From: Deinococcus sp.
Lineage (GTDB): Bacteria > Deinococcota > Deinococci > JACQHA01
DNA: 6,575 nt
Assembly: GCA_016199255.1 (NCBI GenBank)
Contig: JACQHA010000201.1
Location: 1-6,575 of the forward strand
Direction of reading: 5' to 3'
Shown: positions 1 through 6,117 of the stretch, one piece after another
Position numbering within the stretch: position 1 is the first letter of the stretch
Layout of the letters: each line of letters starts with the position of its first letter
Made by a program: the position numbers and the translations under genes
Notes under the pieces: generated by a model
What the model saw: only the letters and a program-made list of their open reading frames with translations
Databases searched by the model: none
Told to the model about the DNA's origin: nothing

Positions 1-310
1 AAAGGGCCGCCCTGGGACTATGTTGTCGGTCCTGTGCCCGCCAGAGCTGGCAGAGCAGCTCTCAGCCCAGGTGCTCAGGCACACCACCGCCACTGGCGTG
101 CGCCTGATGGAAATGGAGCGGCGCAAGCTGCGGCGAGAGCTGCTGCAGGTAGACACCGCCTACGGTCCCATCCAGGTCAAGCGGGCCTGGGGCGCCGGCG
201 TGGAGCGGCTGGCGCCAGAGTACGAGGACTGCCGGCGGGCAGCATTAGAATACGGTGTAGCCATTAGCGAGGTATTCCGGGCCGCTGAGCAGGCGGCTAG
301 AACCGCTTAG
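1..310 (+). CDS. larC: LarC nickel-insertion protein, C-terminal part (5' end outside window)
   Basis: LarC is the CTP-dependent nickel insertase (cyclometallase) that finishes the nickel-pincer nucleotide cofactor used by lactate racemase LarA and related enzymes; it acts in the cytoplasm. Only about the last 102 residues are visible. The frame is open to the window edge: the first complete codon is at base 2, and the residues KGRPGT precede the first in-window ATG (base 20), so that ATG is internal and not the start. Seen in sequence and typical of the LarC C-terminus: KGRPGT followed by a LSVLC strand, then HTTATGVR, an ERRKLRRE segment, YGPIQVK, and the closing APEYEDCRR...GVAISEVF block. 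The gene ends with TAG at 308-310, one base before the next start. In lactobacilli LarC is made from two frames by a programmed frameshift; whether that holds here cannot be seen. Family call is secure; the missing part prevents judging whether the gene is intact. Confidence 0.9.
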   Translation, partial: KGRPGTMLSVLCPPELAEQLSAQVLRHTTATGVRLMEMERRKLRRELLQVDTAYGPIQVKRAWGAGVERLAPEYEDCRRAALEYGVAISEVFRAAEQAARTA

Positions 311-311
311 T

Positions 312-944
312 GTGGGTAGCTACCGGGAACATGTGCGCTGCAGCACTGGGGCCTGGGTGGTGGTGTCGTTCACCACCGCTGCAGTGGCCAGCGCCGCTGA
401 CGCCCGGGCAGTGGAGTGGGTGCCGCTGGTGGCCGCTGGCTATCCCCTGGCGCTGCTTGGCGCCTCGTTCCCCGATATCGACCTGGCTAACAGCATCCCC
501 GGGCGGCGCTTTAGACTGGCTCTGACCCTGCTGTGCTGCGGCGCGGCGCTGGCTGCCGGCCTCTCTCAGCCCCAGCCACAGCAAGTAGTCGCCAGTTTGC
601 TCGTTCGTCTCCAGGTGCGCTGGTGGCCGTATCAGGCTGAGCTGGTGGTGGGGCTGCTGGCCCTGGTGGTGGGCCAGCTGGCTGCCGGGTTCCTGGCTGC
701 CCTGCTGCCTGGCCACCGCCAGGGTACCCATACCCTGCTGGCTGCCGTCCTACTAGGAGGCGTCACGGGTTATCTGGGATTATTGGCCACGCGGGCCTTT
801 GGCTATAGCGGCCTGGCGGCGTTGCGGGCGGGGTATATCCTGGGTGCCTATGCTGCCGGCGGTTTGATTTCCCATCTAGTCTGCGATGGTATTCTCTTCC
901 GGTCAGCCACCTTGGTGCGCGGCGTCAGGGCTAAACGTCGCTAA
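312..944 (+). CDS. DUF457 / YdjM-family membrane-bound putative metal-dependent hydrolase
   Basis: A 210-residue integral membrane protein of the DUF457 (YdjM, 'membrane-bound metal-dependent hydrolase') type. The substrate of this family is not established. The family's polar signature is complete: His7 near the N-terminus, PDID at 54-57, HRxGTH at 135-140, and SHLxxD at 187-192. These His and Asp residues sit next to hydrophobic segments (about 15-28, 36-53, 69-84, 111-133, 141-160 and 171-190), so a metal site at the membrane face is expected. The C-terminus is basic (VRGVRAKRR), suggesting a cytoplasmic end. The start is a GTG one base after the larC stop. It keeps His7 at the position expected for the family, and no clear Shine-Dalgarno precedes it, so translation is probably coupled to larC. 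A 33-base gap separates it from the next gene. Family membership is fairly sure; hydrolase activity is inherited annotation, not proven. Confidence 0.75.
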   Translation: MGSYREHVRCSTGAWVVVSFTTAAVASAADARAVEWVPLVAAGYPLALLGASFPDIDLANSIPGRRFRLALTLLCCGAALAAGLSQPQPQQVVASLLVRLQVRWWPYQAELVVGLLALVVGQLAAGFLAALLPGHRQGTHTLLAAVLLGGVTGYLGLLATRAFGYSGLAALRAGYILGAYAAGGLISHLVCDGILFRSATLVRGVRAKRR

Positions 945-966
945 AGGTCGCAGGCAGATTTCCAGT

Positions 967-974
967 GAGGAGGG
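967..974 (+). promoter_or_regulatory. Strong ribosome binding site for the gene at 978
   Basis: GAGGAGGG ends 3 bases before the ATG at 978; the GGAGG core leaves a 4-base spacer, slightly short but strong. It fixes this ATG as the start and shows that the gene is translated independently of the upstream membrane protein. Confidence 0.75.
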
Positions 975-977
975 TCT

Positions 978-1448
978 ATGCCGAAGAAGGCCGCAGGAAC
1001 CACCGCGACCAGCACACCCACCCAGCCCGTAGGGCATACCAGACATGGGGAACTGACCCTGGACCAGTTAGCCGGCATCCAACCAGGCTTAGGGCGGCTG
1101 ATGGTGGAGGTGGGAGAGCGCTACTGGATCCTGTACTACGCCGCCCAGGGTGGCAACTGGGAGCTGGCCGCCCACCAGCTACACCAGATCCAGAGCCTGT
1201 TCAAGGCAGGGGCTATCACCCGGCCCAAGATGGCCAAGTACCTGGAGGCTTACGACCAGGGATACCTGGCGGCCATGGCTGCAGCTATTGAGGCCCGGGA
1301 CCTGATGGCTTTCGAAAAGGCCTACCGGCGCGGCATCGATGGCGCCAACGCCCTGCACCAGGCCACCGGGCACGGCGAGATCCAGTGGCAGCTCCCTCCC
1401 ACGCCCCCACTGCACCTGGCGCTTGGTCCCCGCAAGCCTAAAGGCTAA
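978..1448 (+). CDS. Small soluble protein resembling a cytochrome-c-like family, without cysteines
   Basis: A 156-residue, mostly helical protein with no signal peptide and no membrane segment. Residues 1-25 are a polar Ala/Thr/Pro-rich tail; the core spans about 28-135; the end (138-156) is Pro/Lys-rich. The core pattern, with RYWILYYAAQGGNWELAAHQL at 48-68, a TRPK segment near 81-84, ARDLMAFEKAYRR at 106-118 and ANALHQATGH at 123-132, matches by memory a group of small cytochrome-like proteins that carry NWELA and CNACHxATGH. Here the CxxCH haem site reads ANALH: both cysteines are absent, and the whole protein has no cysteine, so covalent c-type haem attachment is impossible. The histidine (127) and the following ATGH are kept. 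The start is set by the strong ribosome binding site. The family link is my recognition from motif memory and has not been checked; the function is unknown. Confidence 0.7.
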   Translation: MPKKAAGTTATSTPTQPVGHTRHGELTLDQLAGIQPGLGRLMVEVGERYWILYYAAQGGNWELAAHQLHQIQSLFKAGAITRPKMAKYLEAYDQGYLAAMAAAIEARDLMAFEKAYRRGIDGANALHQATGHGEIQWQLPPTPPLHLALGPRKPKG

Positions 1449-1453
1449 GGAGG
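1447..1453 (+). promoter_or_regulatory. Perfect Shine-Dalgarno sequence overlapping the preceding stop codon
   Basis: AAGGAGG overlaps the TAA at 1446-1448. No start codon lies at the usual 5-10-base distance. The nearest candidates are GTG at 1467 (13-base spacer) and ATG at 1476 (22 bases), which open only a very short reading frame. It may serve that mini-ORF or be a relic. The gap it sits in, about 110-125 bases long, is the only sizeable non-coding stretch in the window. Confidence 0.4.
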
Positions 1454-1466
1454 CGCCCCCTACTCC

Positions 1467-1535
1467 GTGCGCCGCATGAACCACGCCAAGCTCTGGTGGT
1501 GGCTTGGGCACCAACGGCAACAGGCCGATATATGA
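1467..1535 (+). CDS. Possible 22-codon leader ORF (doubtful)
   Basis: A GTG-started frame that ends at TGA 1533-1535 and encodes 22 residues, rich in basic residues and tryptophan (WWW at residues 10-12). Its only support is the perfect AAGGAGG upstream, at a longer than normal spacing. It lies between the cysteine-free protein and the peptidase-like protein, so it could be a leader peptide or a decayed gene remnant. The segment NHAKLWWWLG loosely recalls the 'HAKLWFAG' stretch of small cytochrome-like proteins. No other evidence of coding is available. Confidence 0.15.
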   Translation: MRRMNHAKLWWWLGHQRQQADI

Positions 1536-1536
1536 T
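1531..1536 (+). promoter_or_regulatory. Possible -10 element (TATGAT)
   Basis: TATGAT differs from the sigma-70 consensus TATAAT at one position and sits in the gap before the unknown gene and ppc, placing a start of transcription about 30 bases before the ATG at 1575. No convincing -35 box lies at 16-18 bases; the nearest partial match, TTGGGC at 1504-1509, is 21 bases away. If real, it would give the unknown gene and ppc a promoter of their own. Confidence 0.2.
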
Positions 1537-1574
1537 GGGAGCGCCGGAAGTGCCCGGCCTTGGGTTTCTCGACA

Positions 1575-2453
1575 ATGGAACAGGATATGCCCACTGACCT
1601 AGCCCAGCACGTGATCATCGCCCAGCAAGCCCAAGCTCTCATTCGAGCTTGTGGCAACCGGCTCTGGGCCGGGTGGGGGGACCTGCCCCTGGCAGTTGGG
1701 GTGCAACAGCAGAGCCGGCTGTGGCTCGTTGGCCACCCCTCGCCGCCAGCGAATTTCTCAATCTGCGAGAGCCTGCCGTATGGGCCACTCCCGGCAGAGC
1801 CACGAAGCGAGGTCATGGTGCTGGCTGGCGTGGAGACCGCGCTGCTGCTACCAATACCAGCGGCTCCGGCGGACCTATTGCTCACCACGCTGGGCCGCCT
1901 GTTTCACAGCTACCAGCTCCACTACACCAAGCACCTGGCTCACCCTCCCAGCCCCCAGGTGAGCTTGGTTTGCTTCCAGGACCAGAGCATTCGCACGCTG
2001 CTCCACCACGTTGGCTACAGCCTGTGGCGAAGTGGGAGCGCCCTGAGTGATCAGGAGCTGCGTTACGAAGCAGATGCCATTCAAGCGCTGCGCCAGGTAC
2101 TCGCCGAGCTGCTGGCCATGAAGACTGGAAGCGGGGCCACCTGGGCTTATTTCACCTGGCTGGAGTGGCGGCTGGGGGGAGCGCGCTACGCTGCTCTCAA
2201 GATCATAGAAGCCGCTAGTAGCGCTACCCTGGAGCCGGCGTACGCCGCACTGGCCGATGCTGAAACCCCGGAACAGCTCTGGGCCCGGGCCTGGCAACAA
2301 TACGCCCAGGAATTGCGGGATGTGGGCCTAGAGCCGGTGGACAACGCCAGCTTGGCCGCCCTGGGCTATGGGCTGGCCCTGCTCTTGGACCGGGTCAAAC
2401 CCCAGTGGCGCCAGCACTACCTTGAAACCACCCTGGACCAATTGCTGCCATAA
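1575..2453 (+). CDS. Unknown protein resembling an HExxH peptidase-like family with degenerate active site
   Basis: A protein of 292 residues from ATG 1575. An in-frame TTG at 1560, with GGAAG 9 bases upstream, would add five residues, so the start is uncertain. There is no signal peptide or clear membrane segment, so it is probably cytoplasmic. Three features recall a large uncharacterised family with an HEAFHxxQ helix: FHSYQ at 110-114 after a hydrophobic strand, EWRLGGARY at 197-205, and an ending LGYGLALLLDRVKPQW...LDQLL (263-291). In that family the helix carries HExxH; here the equivalent residues are GRLFH (107-111), so the first His and the Glu are lost and zinc peptidase activity is unlikely. 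The family assignment is from memory and only moderately sure. The stop is 3 bases before ppc, implying co-expression and translational coupling. It could be a structural or regulatory partner of PEP carboxylase, but nothing in the sequence proves this. Confidence 0.75.
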   Translation: MEQDMPTDLAQHVIIAQQAQALIRACGNRLWAGWGDLPLAVGVQQQSRLWLVGHPSPPANFSICESLPYGPLPAEPRSEVMVLAGVETALLLPIPAAPADLLLTTLGRLFHSYQLHYTKHLAHPPSPQVSLVCFQDQSIRTLLHHVGYSLWRSGSALSDQELRYEADAIQALRQVLAELLAMKTGSGATWAYFTWLEWRLGGARYAALKIIEAASSATLEPAYAALADAETPEQLWARAWQQYAQELRDVGLEPVDNASLAALGYGLALLLDRVKPQWRQHYLETTLDQLLP

Positions 2454-2456
2454 CCT

Positions 2457-5174
2457 ATGCCACGCACCATTAGTGACGACATCCACCTGCTGGGCGACAT
2501 GCTAGGCATCACCATCGTGGAGCAGGCTGGAGCCGATTTTTATGAGCTGGAGGAGCGCATTCGCCGGCTCTCGATTGATGTGCGGGCCAGAACCGGCGAT
2601 GACACTGAGCTGCGTAGCATCATCCGGGGGCTTTCCTTAAGTGACGCCCAGGTGATTGTGCGCGCCTTCTCCACGTATTTCCAGCTGGTGAACATTGCTG
2701 AAATCCACCAGCGCATCAGGGCGCTGCGGGAGCGGGAGAATACCCAGGCCACACCGCCCGAGAGCCTGCGGGAACTGGCTGCGGCGCTCAAGGAACGCGG
2801 CCTGGACGCCCAGCAGGTCGTAGAGCTGATTCAGCACACACCAGTCATCCCTGTCTTCACCGCCCACCCCACTGAGGCCCGGCGCAAGACTATACTCTCC
2901 AAGCTGCGCCACATTAGCGATTATCTTGCGGCCCTGGAGCAGCCCCGCTTCCCCCGGGAGACCAGGCGCATTGAGGAGGCTATTGCTGCCGACATCGCCA
3001 CTTTGTGGCAGACCGATGAGGTACGCAGCCAGCGGCCGTCGCTGGAAGAAGAACACACCAACGGGCTGTATTACTTTGACACGGTGCTGTTCCATGCAGT
3101 GCCAGGGTTCTACTGGGAACTGCAGCGCTGCCTGGCCAGGCATTACAGGCAGTTGCCTCCTCTGCCACCGTTCCTGCGCTTTGGTTCCTGGATTGGTGGC
3201 GACCGGGACGGCAACCCCAACGTAACGCCTGAGGTGACGCTGCGTATTGCGCTGGCGCAGCGGCGCACGGTGCTGAGCTGGTATGTGCGCGAGGTGGAGC
3301 AGCTGATCTCCAGTCTCAGCCAGTCCACCCAGAAGGTGCCCATCTCCCCAGAGCTGGAGCGGGCCCTGGCCCGGGAAACCGCCCGGCACCCCCGGGTGGT
3401 GGCCGCCACCCAGCGCCGCAATCCCTCAGAGAAGAACCGGTTGTGGCTCAGTCTCGTGTGGAAGAAGCTCAAGGATAGCCTGGGCGAGGGCACAGTGGAA
3501 ACCAGCGGCTATGCGACGCCAGAGGAGTTTTACGAAGACCTGGCAGTGCTACAGCGCAGCCTGGAGGCCAATGGCGGCGCCCGGCCTGCCCAGGACCGGC
3601 TGGCAGACGTGATGCGGCAGGTGCAGGTCTTTGGCTTTCACCTGGCGAAACTGGACGTGCGGGAAAACAGCAGTGAGCACACCAAAGCCCTGGAGGAGAT
3701 CTTCCAGCGGGTGGAAGTGCTGGACCGCTACGCCCAGCTGGACGAAGCGGCCCGGGTCCAGGTGCTGGAGCGGGAGATCTCCAGCGCCCGGCCCCTCATC
3801 CCGCCCTGGGCAGCGTTCAGCGAGAGCACGGCGCGGGTGATAGAGACCTTCCGCACCATGAGTGAGCTAGTCCGCCGGTTATCGCCCCAGGCATTGGATA
3901 CGTACATCATCAGCAATACCCAGCAGCCCAGTGACCTGCTGGCAGTGCTGCTTTTGGCAAAGGAGGCGGGGCTCTTCACCAGGCGTTATGGCGTTACCAC
4001 CAGCCAGCTAGACATTGTGCCCCTGTTTGAAACCATCGACGACCTGAGGCGAGCGCCCAGTGTGCTGCGCGCCCTCTTCCAGTCCACTCCCTACCGCTGG
4101 CAGCTCTTAGCCAGGGGTAACAGCCAGGAGGTCATGCTGGGCTACAGCGACTCCAATAAGGATGGAGGGTTCATCACCTCCAACTGGGAGCTTTTCAAGG
4201 CACAGCAGGGGCTGGTGGCGCAAGCCAGAAGCACCCAGGTCAAGCTACGCTTCTTCCACGGCCGGGGCGGCACCGTGGGCCGGGGCGGCGGGCCAGTGAG
4301 CCAGGCGATTCTTGGTGGCCCGCCAGGCACAGTCTTACACGGCATCCGCTTCACTGAGCAGGGGGAAGTGGCAGCAGAGCGCTATGCCCACCCGGCCATC
4401 GCCCACCGGAATCTGGAGCAGGTGGTCAATGCTGCGCTGCGCGCCGCCATAGGCCATGACCAGGCGGTGCCCGAGCCGTGGCTGGACTTGATGGAACAGG
4501 TGAGCGAGCGAGCCTATCAGGCTTACCGGGAACTGGTGGAAGCGCCAGGGTTCATGGATTTCTTCCAGGGTGCCACCCCTATTGAAGAAATCAGCCGGCT
4601 CAACCTGGGCTCCCGACCTGCCCGGCGCAGCGCCAGCTCCCGGCTATCGGACCTGCGGGCCATCCCCTGGGTCTTCGCCTGGAACCAGGCGCGCTACCTG
4701 CTCCCCGGCTGGTACGGTGCCGGCAGCGCCCTGGCCAAGTTCCTGGAGCGGCCCGCCAGCGCCGGGCTGCTGCGGCAGATGTACTCCCGCTGGCCGTTTT
4801 TCAGTACCTTGATTGCCAATATCAGCCGCTCCTTGGCGGTGGTGGACCTGGGCATCGCCCGGCTCTATGCCGACCTGGTAAGCGCTGAAGCCAGCCGGGA
4901 GCAGATTTTTGGACTGGTCCAGGCCGAGTTCCACCAGGCCACCCAAGCAGTGGCCGGCGTCACCGGCCAGGGAGAGCTATTGGCCGACTACCCGGTGCTC
5001 AAGCGCTCCATCCAGCTGCGCAAGCCCTATGCCGATCCCCTGAACTATGTGCAGGTGCGGTTACTAGGAGACTACCGGCAATTGCTGCCCGAGGATCCAC
5101 AGCGCTCCGAAATCGAGCAACTGATCAAGGCCTCCATTGCCGGTCTGGCGGCAGGCATGCAGAGCACTGGCTAG
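2457..5174 (+). CDS. ppc: Phosphoenolpyruvate carboxylase, full length
   Basis: Makes oxaloacetate and phosphate from PEP and bicarbonate with Mg2+, refilling the TCA cycle in the cytoplasm. At 905 residues it is close to the usual bacterial length (E. coli 883). All main motifs are present in order: TAHPTE with catalytic His137, [14 protein letters not shown] (about 241-254), [22 protein letters not shown] with the Mg ligand Glu525, [10 protein letters not shown] with Asp565 and Lys568, [14 protein letters not shown] with His601, Arg603 and Arg609, [24 protein letters not shown], and the C-terminal end QSTG. The ATG at 2457 fits the family N-terminus ([11 protein letters not shown]) although it lacks a clear Shine-Dalgarno; its 3-base distance from the upstream stop suggests coupling. 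Of the four aspartate-binding residues known in E. coli (Arg587, Lys773, Arg832, Asn881), the equivalents here are Arg609, Val795, Arg855 and Ser903, so two are changed and feedback inhibition by aspartate or malate may be weak or absent. The stop overlaps the stop of the opposite-strand ribokinase. Confidence 0.98.
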   Translation: MPRTISDDIHLLGDMLGITIVEQAGADFYELEERIRRLSIDVRARTGDDTELRSIIRGLSLSDAQVIVRAFSTYFQLVNIAEIHQRIRALRERENTQATPPESLRELAAALKERGLDAQQVVELIQHTPVIPVFTAHPTEARRKTILSKLRHISDYLAALEQPRFPRETRRIEEAIAADIATLWQTDEVRSQRPSLEEEHTNGLYYFDTVLFHAVPGFYWELQRCLARHYRQLPPLPPFLRFGSWIGGDRDGNPNVTPEVTLRIALAQRRTVLSWYVREVEQLISSLSQSTQKVPISPELERALARETARHPRVVAATQRRNPSEKNRLWLSLVWKKLKDSLGEGTVETSGYATPEEFYEDLAVLQRSLEANGGARPAQDRLADVMRQVQVFGFHLAKLDVRENSSEHTKALEEIFQRVEVLDRYAQLDEAARVQVLEREISSARPLIPPWAAFSESTARVIETFRTMSELVRRLSPQALDTYIISNTQQPSDLLAVLLLAKEAGLFTRRYGVTTSQLDIVPLFETIDDLRRAPSVLRALFQSTPYRWQLLARGNSQEVMLGYSDSNKDGGFITSNWELFKAQQGLVAQARSTQVKLRFFHGRGGTVGRGGGPVSQAILGGPPGTVLHGIRFTEQGEVAAERYAHPAIAHRNLEQVVNAALRAAIGHDQAVPEPWLDLMEQVSERAYQAYRELVEAPGFMDFFQGATPIEEISRLNLGSRPARRSASSRLSDLRAIPWVFAWNQARYLLPGWYGAGSALAKFLERPASAGLLRQMYSRWPFFSTLIANISRSLAVVDLGIARLYADLVSAEASREQIFGLVQAEFHQATQAVAGVTGQGELLADYPVLKRSIQLRKPYADPLNYVQVRLLGDYRQLLPEDPQRSEIEQLIKASIAGLAAGMQSTG
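5171..5174. other. Convergent stop codons sharing the palindrome CTAG
   Basis: The ppc stop TAG occupies 5172-5174 on the + strand and the ribokinase stop TAG occupies 5171-5173 on the - strand, so CTAG ends both genes. No intergenic space remains for an intrinsic terminator, and I see no GC hairpin followed by a T-run on either side. Confidence 0.9.
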
Positions 5175-6082
5175 GCAGCGGGTTTGTGGGCTGCCAGAAA
5201 CTGTTCTACTTCGGCCCGTTGCGGCAGGGAAGGCTGGGCCCCTTGCCGGGTGACACTGATGGCTGCCGCCGCCGAAGCGAAATAGAGCGCAGGCTCTAAC
5301 GCCTGTCCTTCGGCCAGGGCTACGGCCAGCGCCCCACAGAAGGCATCGCCGGCAGCAGTAGTGTCCACCACCTCCACCTTGAAGGCAGGAATATTCAGCT
5401 CCCCGGCATCGCTCAGCACAAAAGCGCCGGCGGCACCACGGGTCACAACCACCGTGTGCGCGCCGCGGGAACGGAGGAGGCTGGCGCCCCGCCGCACCTC
5501 AGCGCTGGAGTGCATTTTCACCCCTACCAGCACTTCCAGCTCGGTTTCATTGGGCACCAGATAGTCAGCAGCTTTCAAGAGATCCTCAGGCAGCGGTACT
5601 GCTGGCGCCGGGTTCAGCACCGTGAGCGCTCCAGCGGCCCGGGCCGAGGCAAACGCTGCCACTACTGTGGCCAGGGGAATCTCCAGCACCGCCAAGAGCA
5701 GGCCTTGCACCGCTGGTACCTCCTGTGGCACGACGGAAGCGTTGGCGCCAGGCACCACCACGATCTGGTTGGCACCATCATCACTGACGGCAATAAGGGC
5801 TACGCCCGTGGAACATTGTGGCACCGTCAACACCTGGCTATCATCGACCCCGGCCTGGCGCAGGCTCTGGCGCAAGGGGCCAGCAAAGTCATCGTCACCT
5901 AAGAGGCCCACCATGCGCACCTTCCCACCCAGCCGGCCAGCGGCCACTGCCTGGTTGGCGCCTTTCCCGCCCGGATAGGTGGCAAAGGCACTGCCCAGCA
6001 CCGTCTCCCCCGCCACTGGCAGCCTGGGGCAGCGGGCTACCAGGTCCATGTTGAGGCTACCCAGCACTGTTATGTCGCGCAC
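5171..6082 (-). CDS. rbsK: Ribokinase (PfkB-family carbohydrate kinase)
   Basis: Phosphorylates D-ribose with ATP to ribose 5-phosphate, which feeds the pentose phosphate pathway and nucleotide synthesis; cytoplasmic. The 303-residue length is that of typical ribokinases (E. coli 309). PfkB signatures are complete: the N-terminal GSLNMDLV with sugar-binding Asn11 and Asp13, PGGKGANQAVAAGRLG at 37-52 (first PfkB signature, sugar contacts), LEIP near 133-136, PNETE at 177-181, TRGAAGA at 214-220, and DTTAAGDAFCGAL at 240-252 with the catalytic base Asp246 and the anion hole. The start is a GTG chosen because AGGGAGG lies 7 bases upstream and the protein begins directly with the first Rossmann strand. 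It follows the SPOR-domain gene after 35 bases on the same strand. No ribose transporter, RbsD or LacI-type regulator is seen nearby, so it may serve salvage rather than ribose import; another PfkB sugar substrate cannot be excluded, but the motifs favour ribose. Confidence 0.93.
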   Translation of the reverse strand: MRDITVLGSLNMDLVARCPRLPVAGETVLGSAFATYPGGKGANQAVAAGRLGGKVRMVGLLGDDDFAGPLRQSLRQAGVDDSQVLTVPQCSTGVALIAVSDDGANQIVVVPGANASVVPQEVPAVQGLLLAVLEIPLATVVAAFASARAAGALTVLNPAPAVPLPEDLLKAADYLVPNETELEVLVGVKMHSSAEVRRGASLLRSRGAHTVVVTRGAAGAFVLSDAGELNIPAFKVEVVDTTAAGDAFCGALAVALAEGQALEPALYFASAAAAISVTRQGAQPSLPQRAEVEQFLAAHKPAA

Positions 6083-6089
6083 CGCCGGC

Positions 6090-6096
6090 CCTCCCT
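6090..6096 (-). promoter_or_regulatory. Ribosome binding site of the ribokinase gene
   Basis: Read on the - strand, AGGGAGG lies 7 bases before the GTG start at 6080-6082. It decides the GTG as start and lies in the 35-base gap after the SPOR-domain gene. Confidence 0.65.
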
Positions 6097-6117
6097 GCCT
6101 GAGCCAGGGTCAGCACC

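Noticed and set aside
297..731. - strand open frame (144 codons) opposite the DUF457 gene
   Set aside because: The product is Gln/His-rich and lacks any domain, while the + frame carries a complete family signature.
1497..1513. Hairpin TGGTG...CACCA in the gap before the peptidase-like gene
   Set aside because: A 5-base-pair stem with a 7-base loop and no T-run; expected by chance at this GC content.
2637..3389. Long antisense open frame (250 codons) within ppc
   Set aside because: It lies fully opposite the well-conserved ppc coding sequence; its product is low-complexity (Gln/Gly/Leu/Arg) with no recognisable domain, as expected for shadow frames in GC-rich DNA.
5456..5902. + strand open frame (148 codons) opposite the ribokinase gene
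   Set aside because: The - strand frame encodes an unmistakable full-length ribokinase; the + frame shows no motif and no ribosome binding site.
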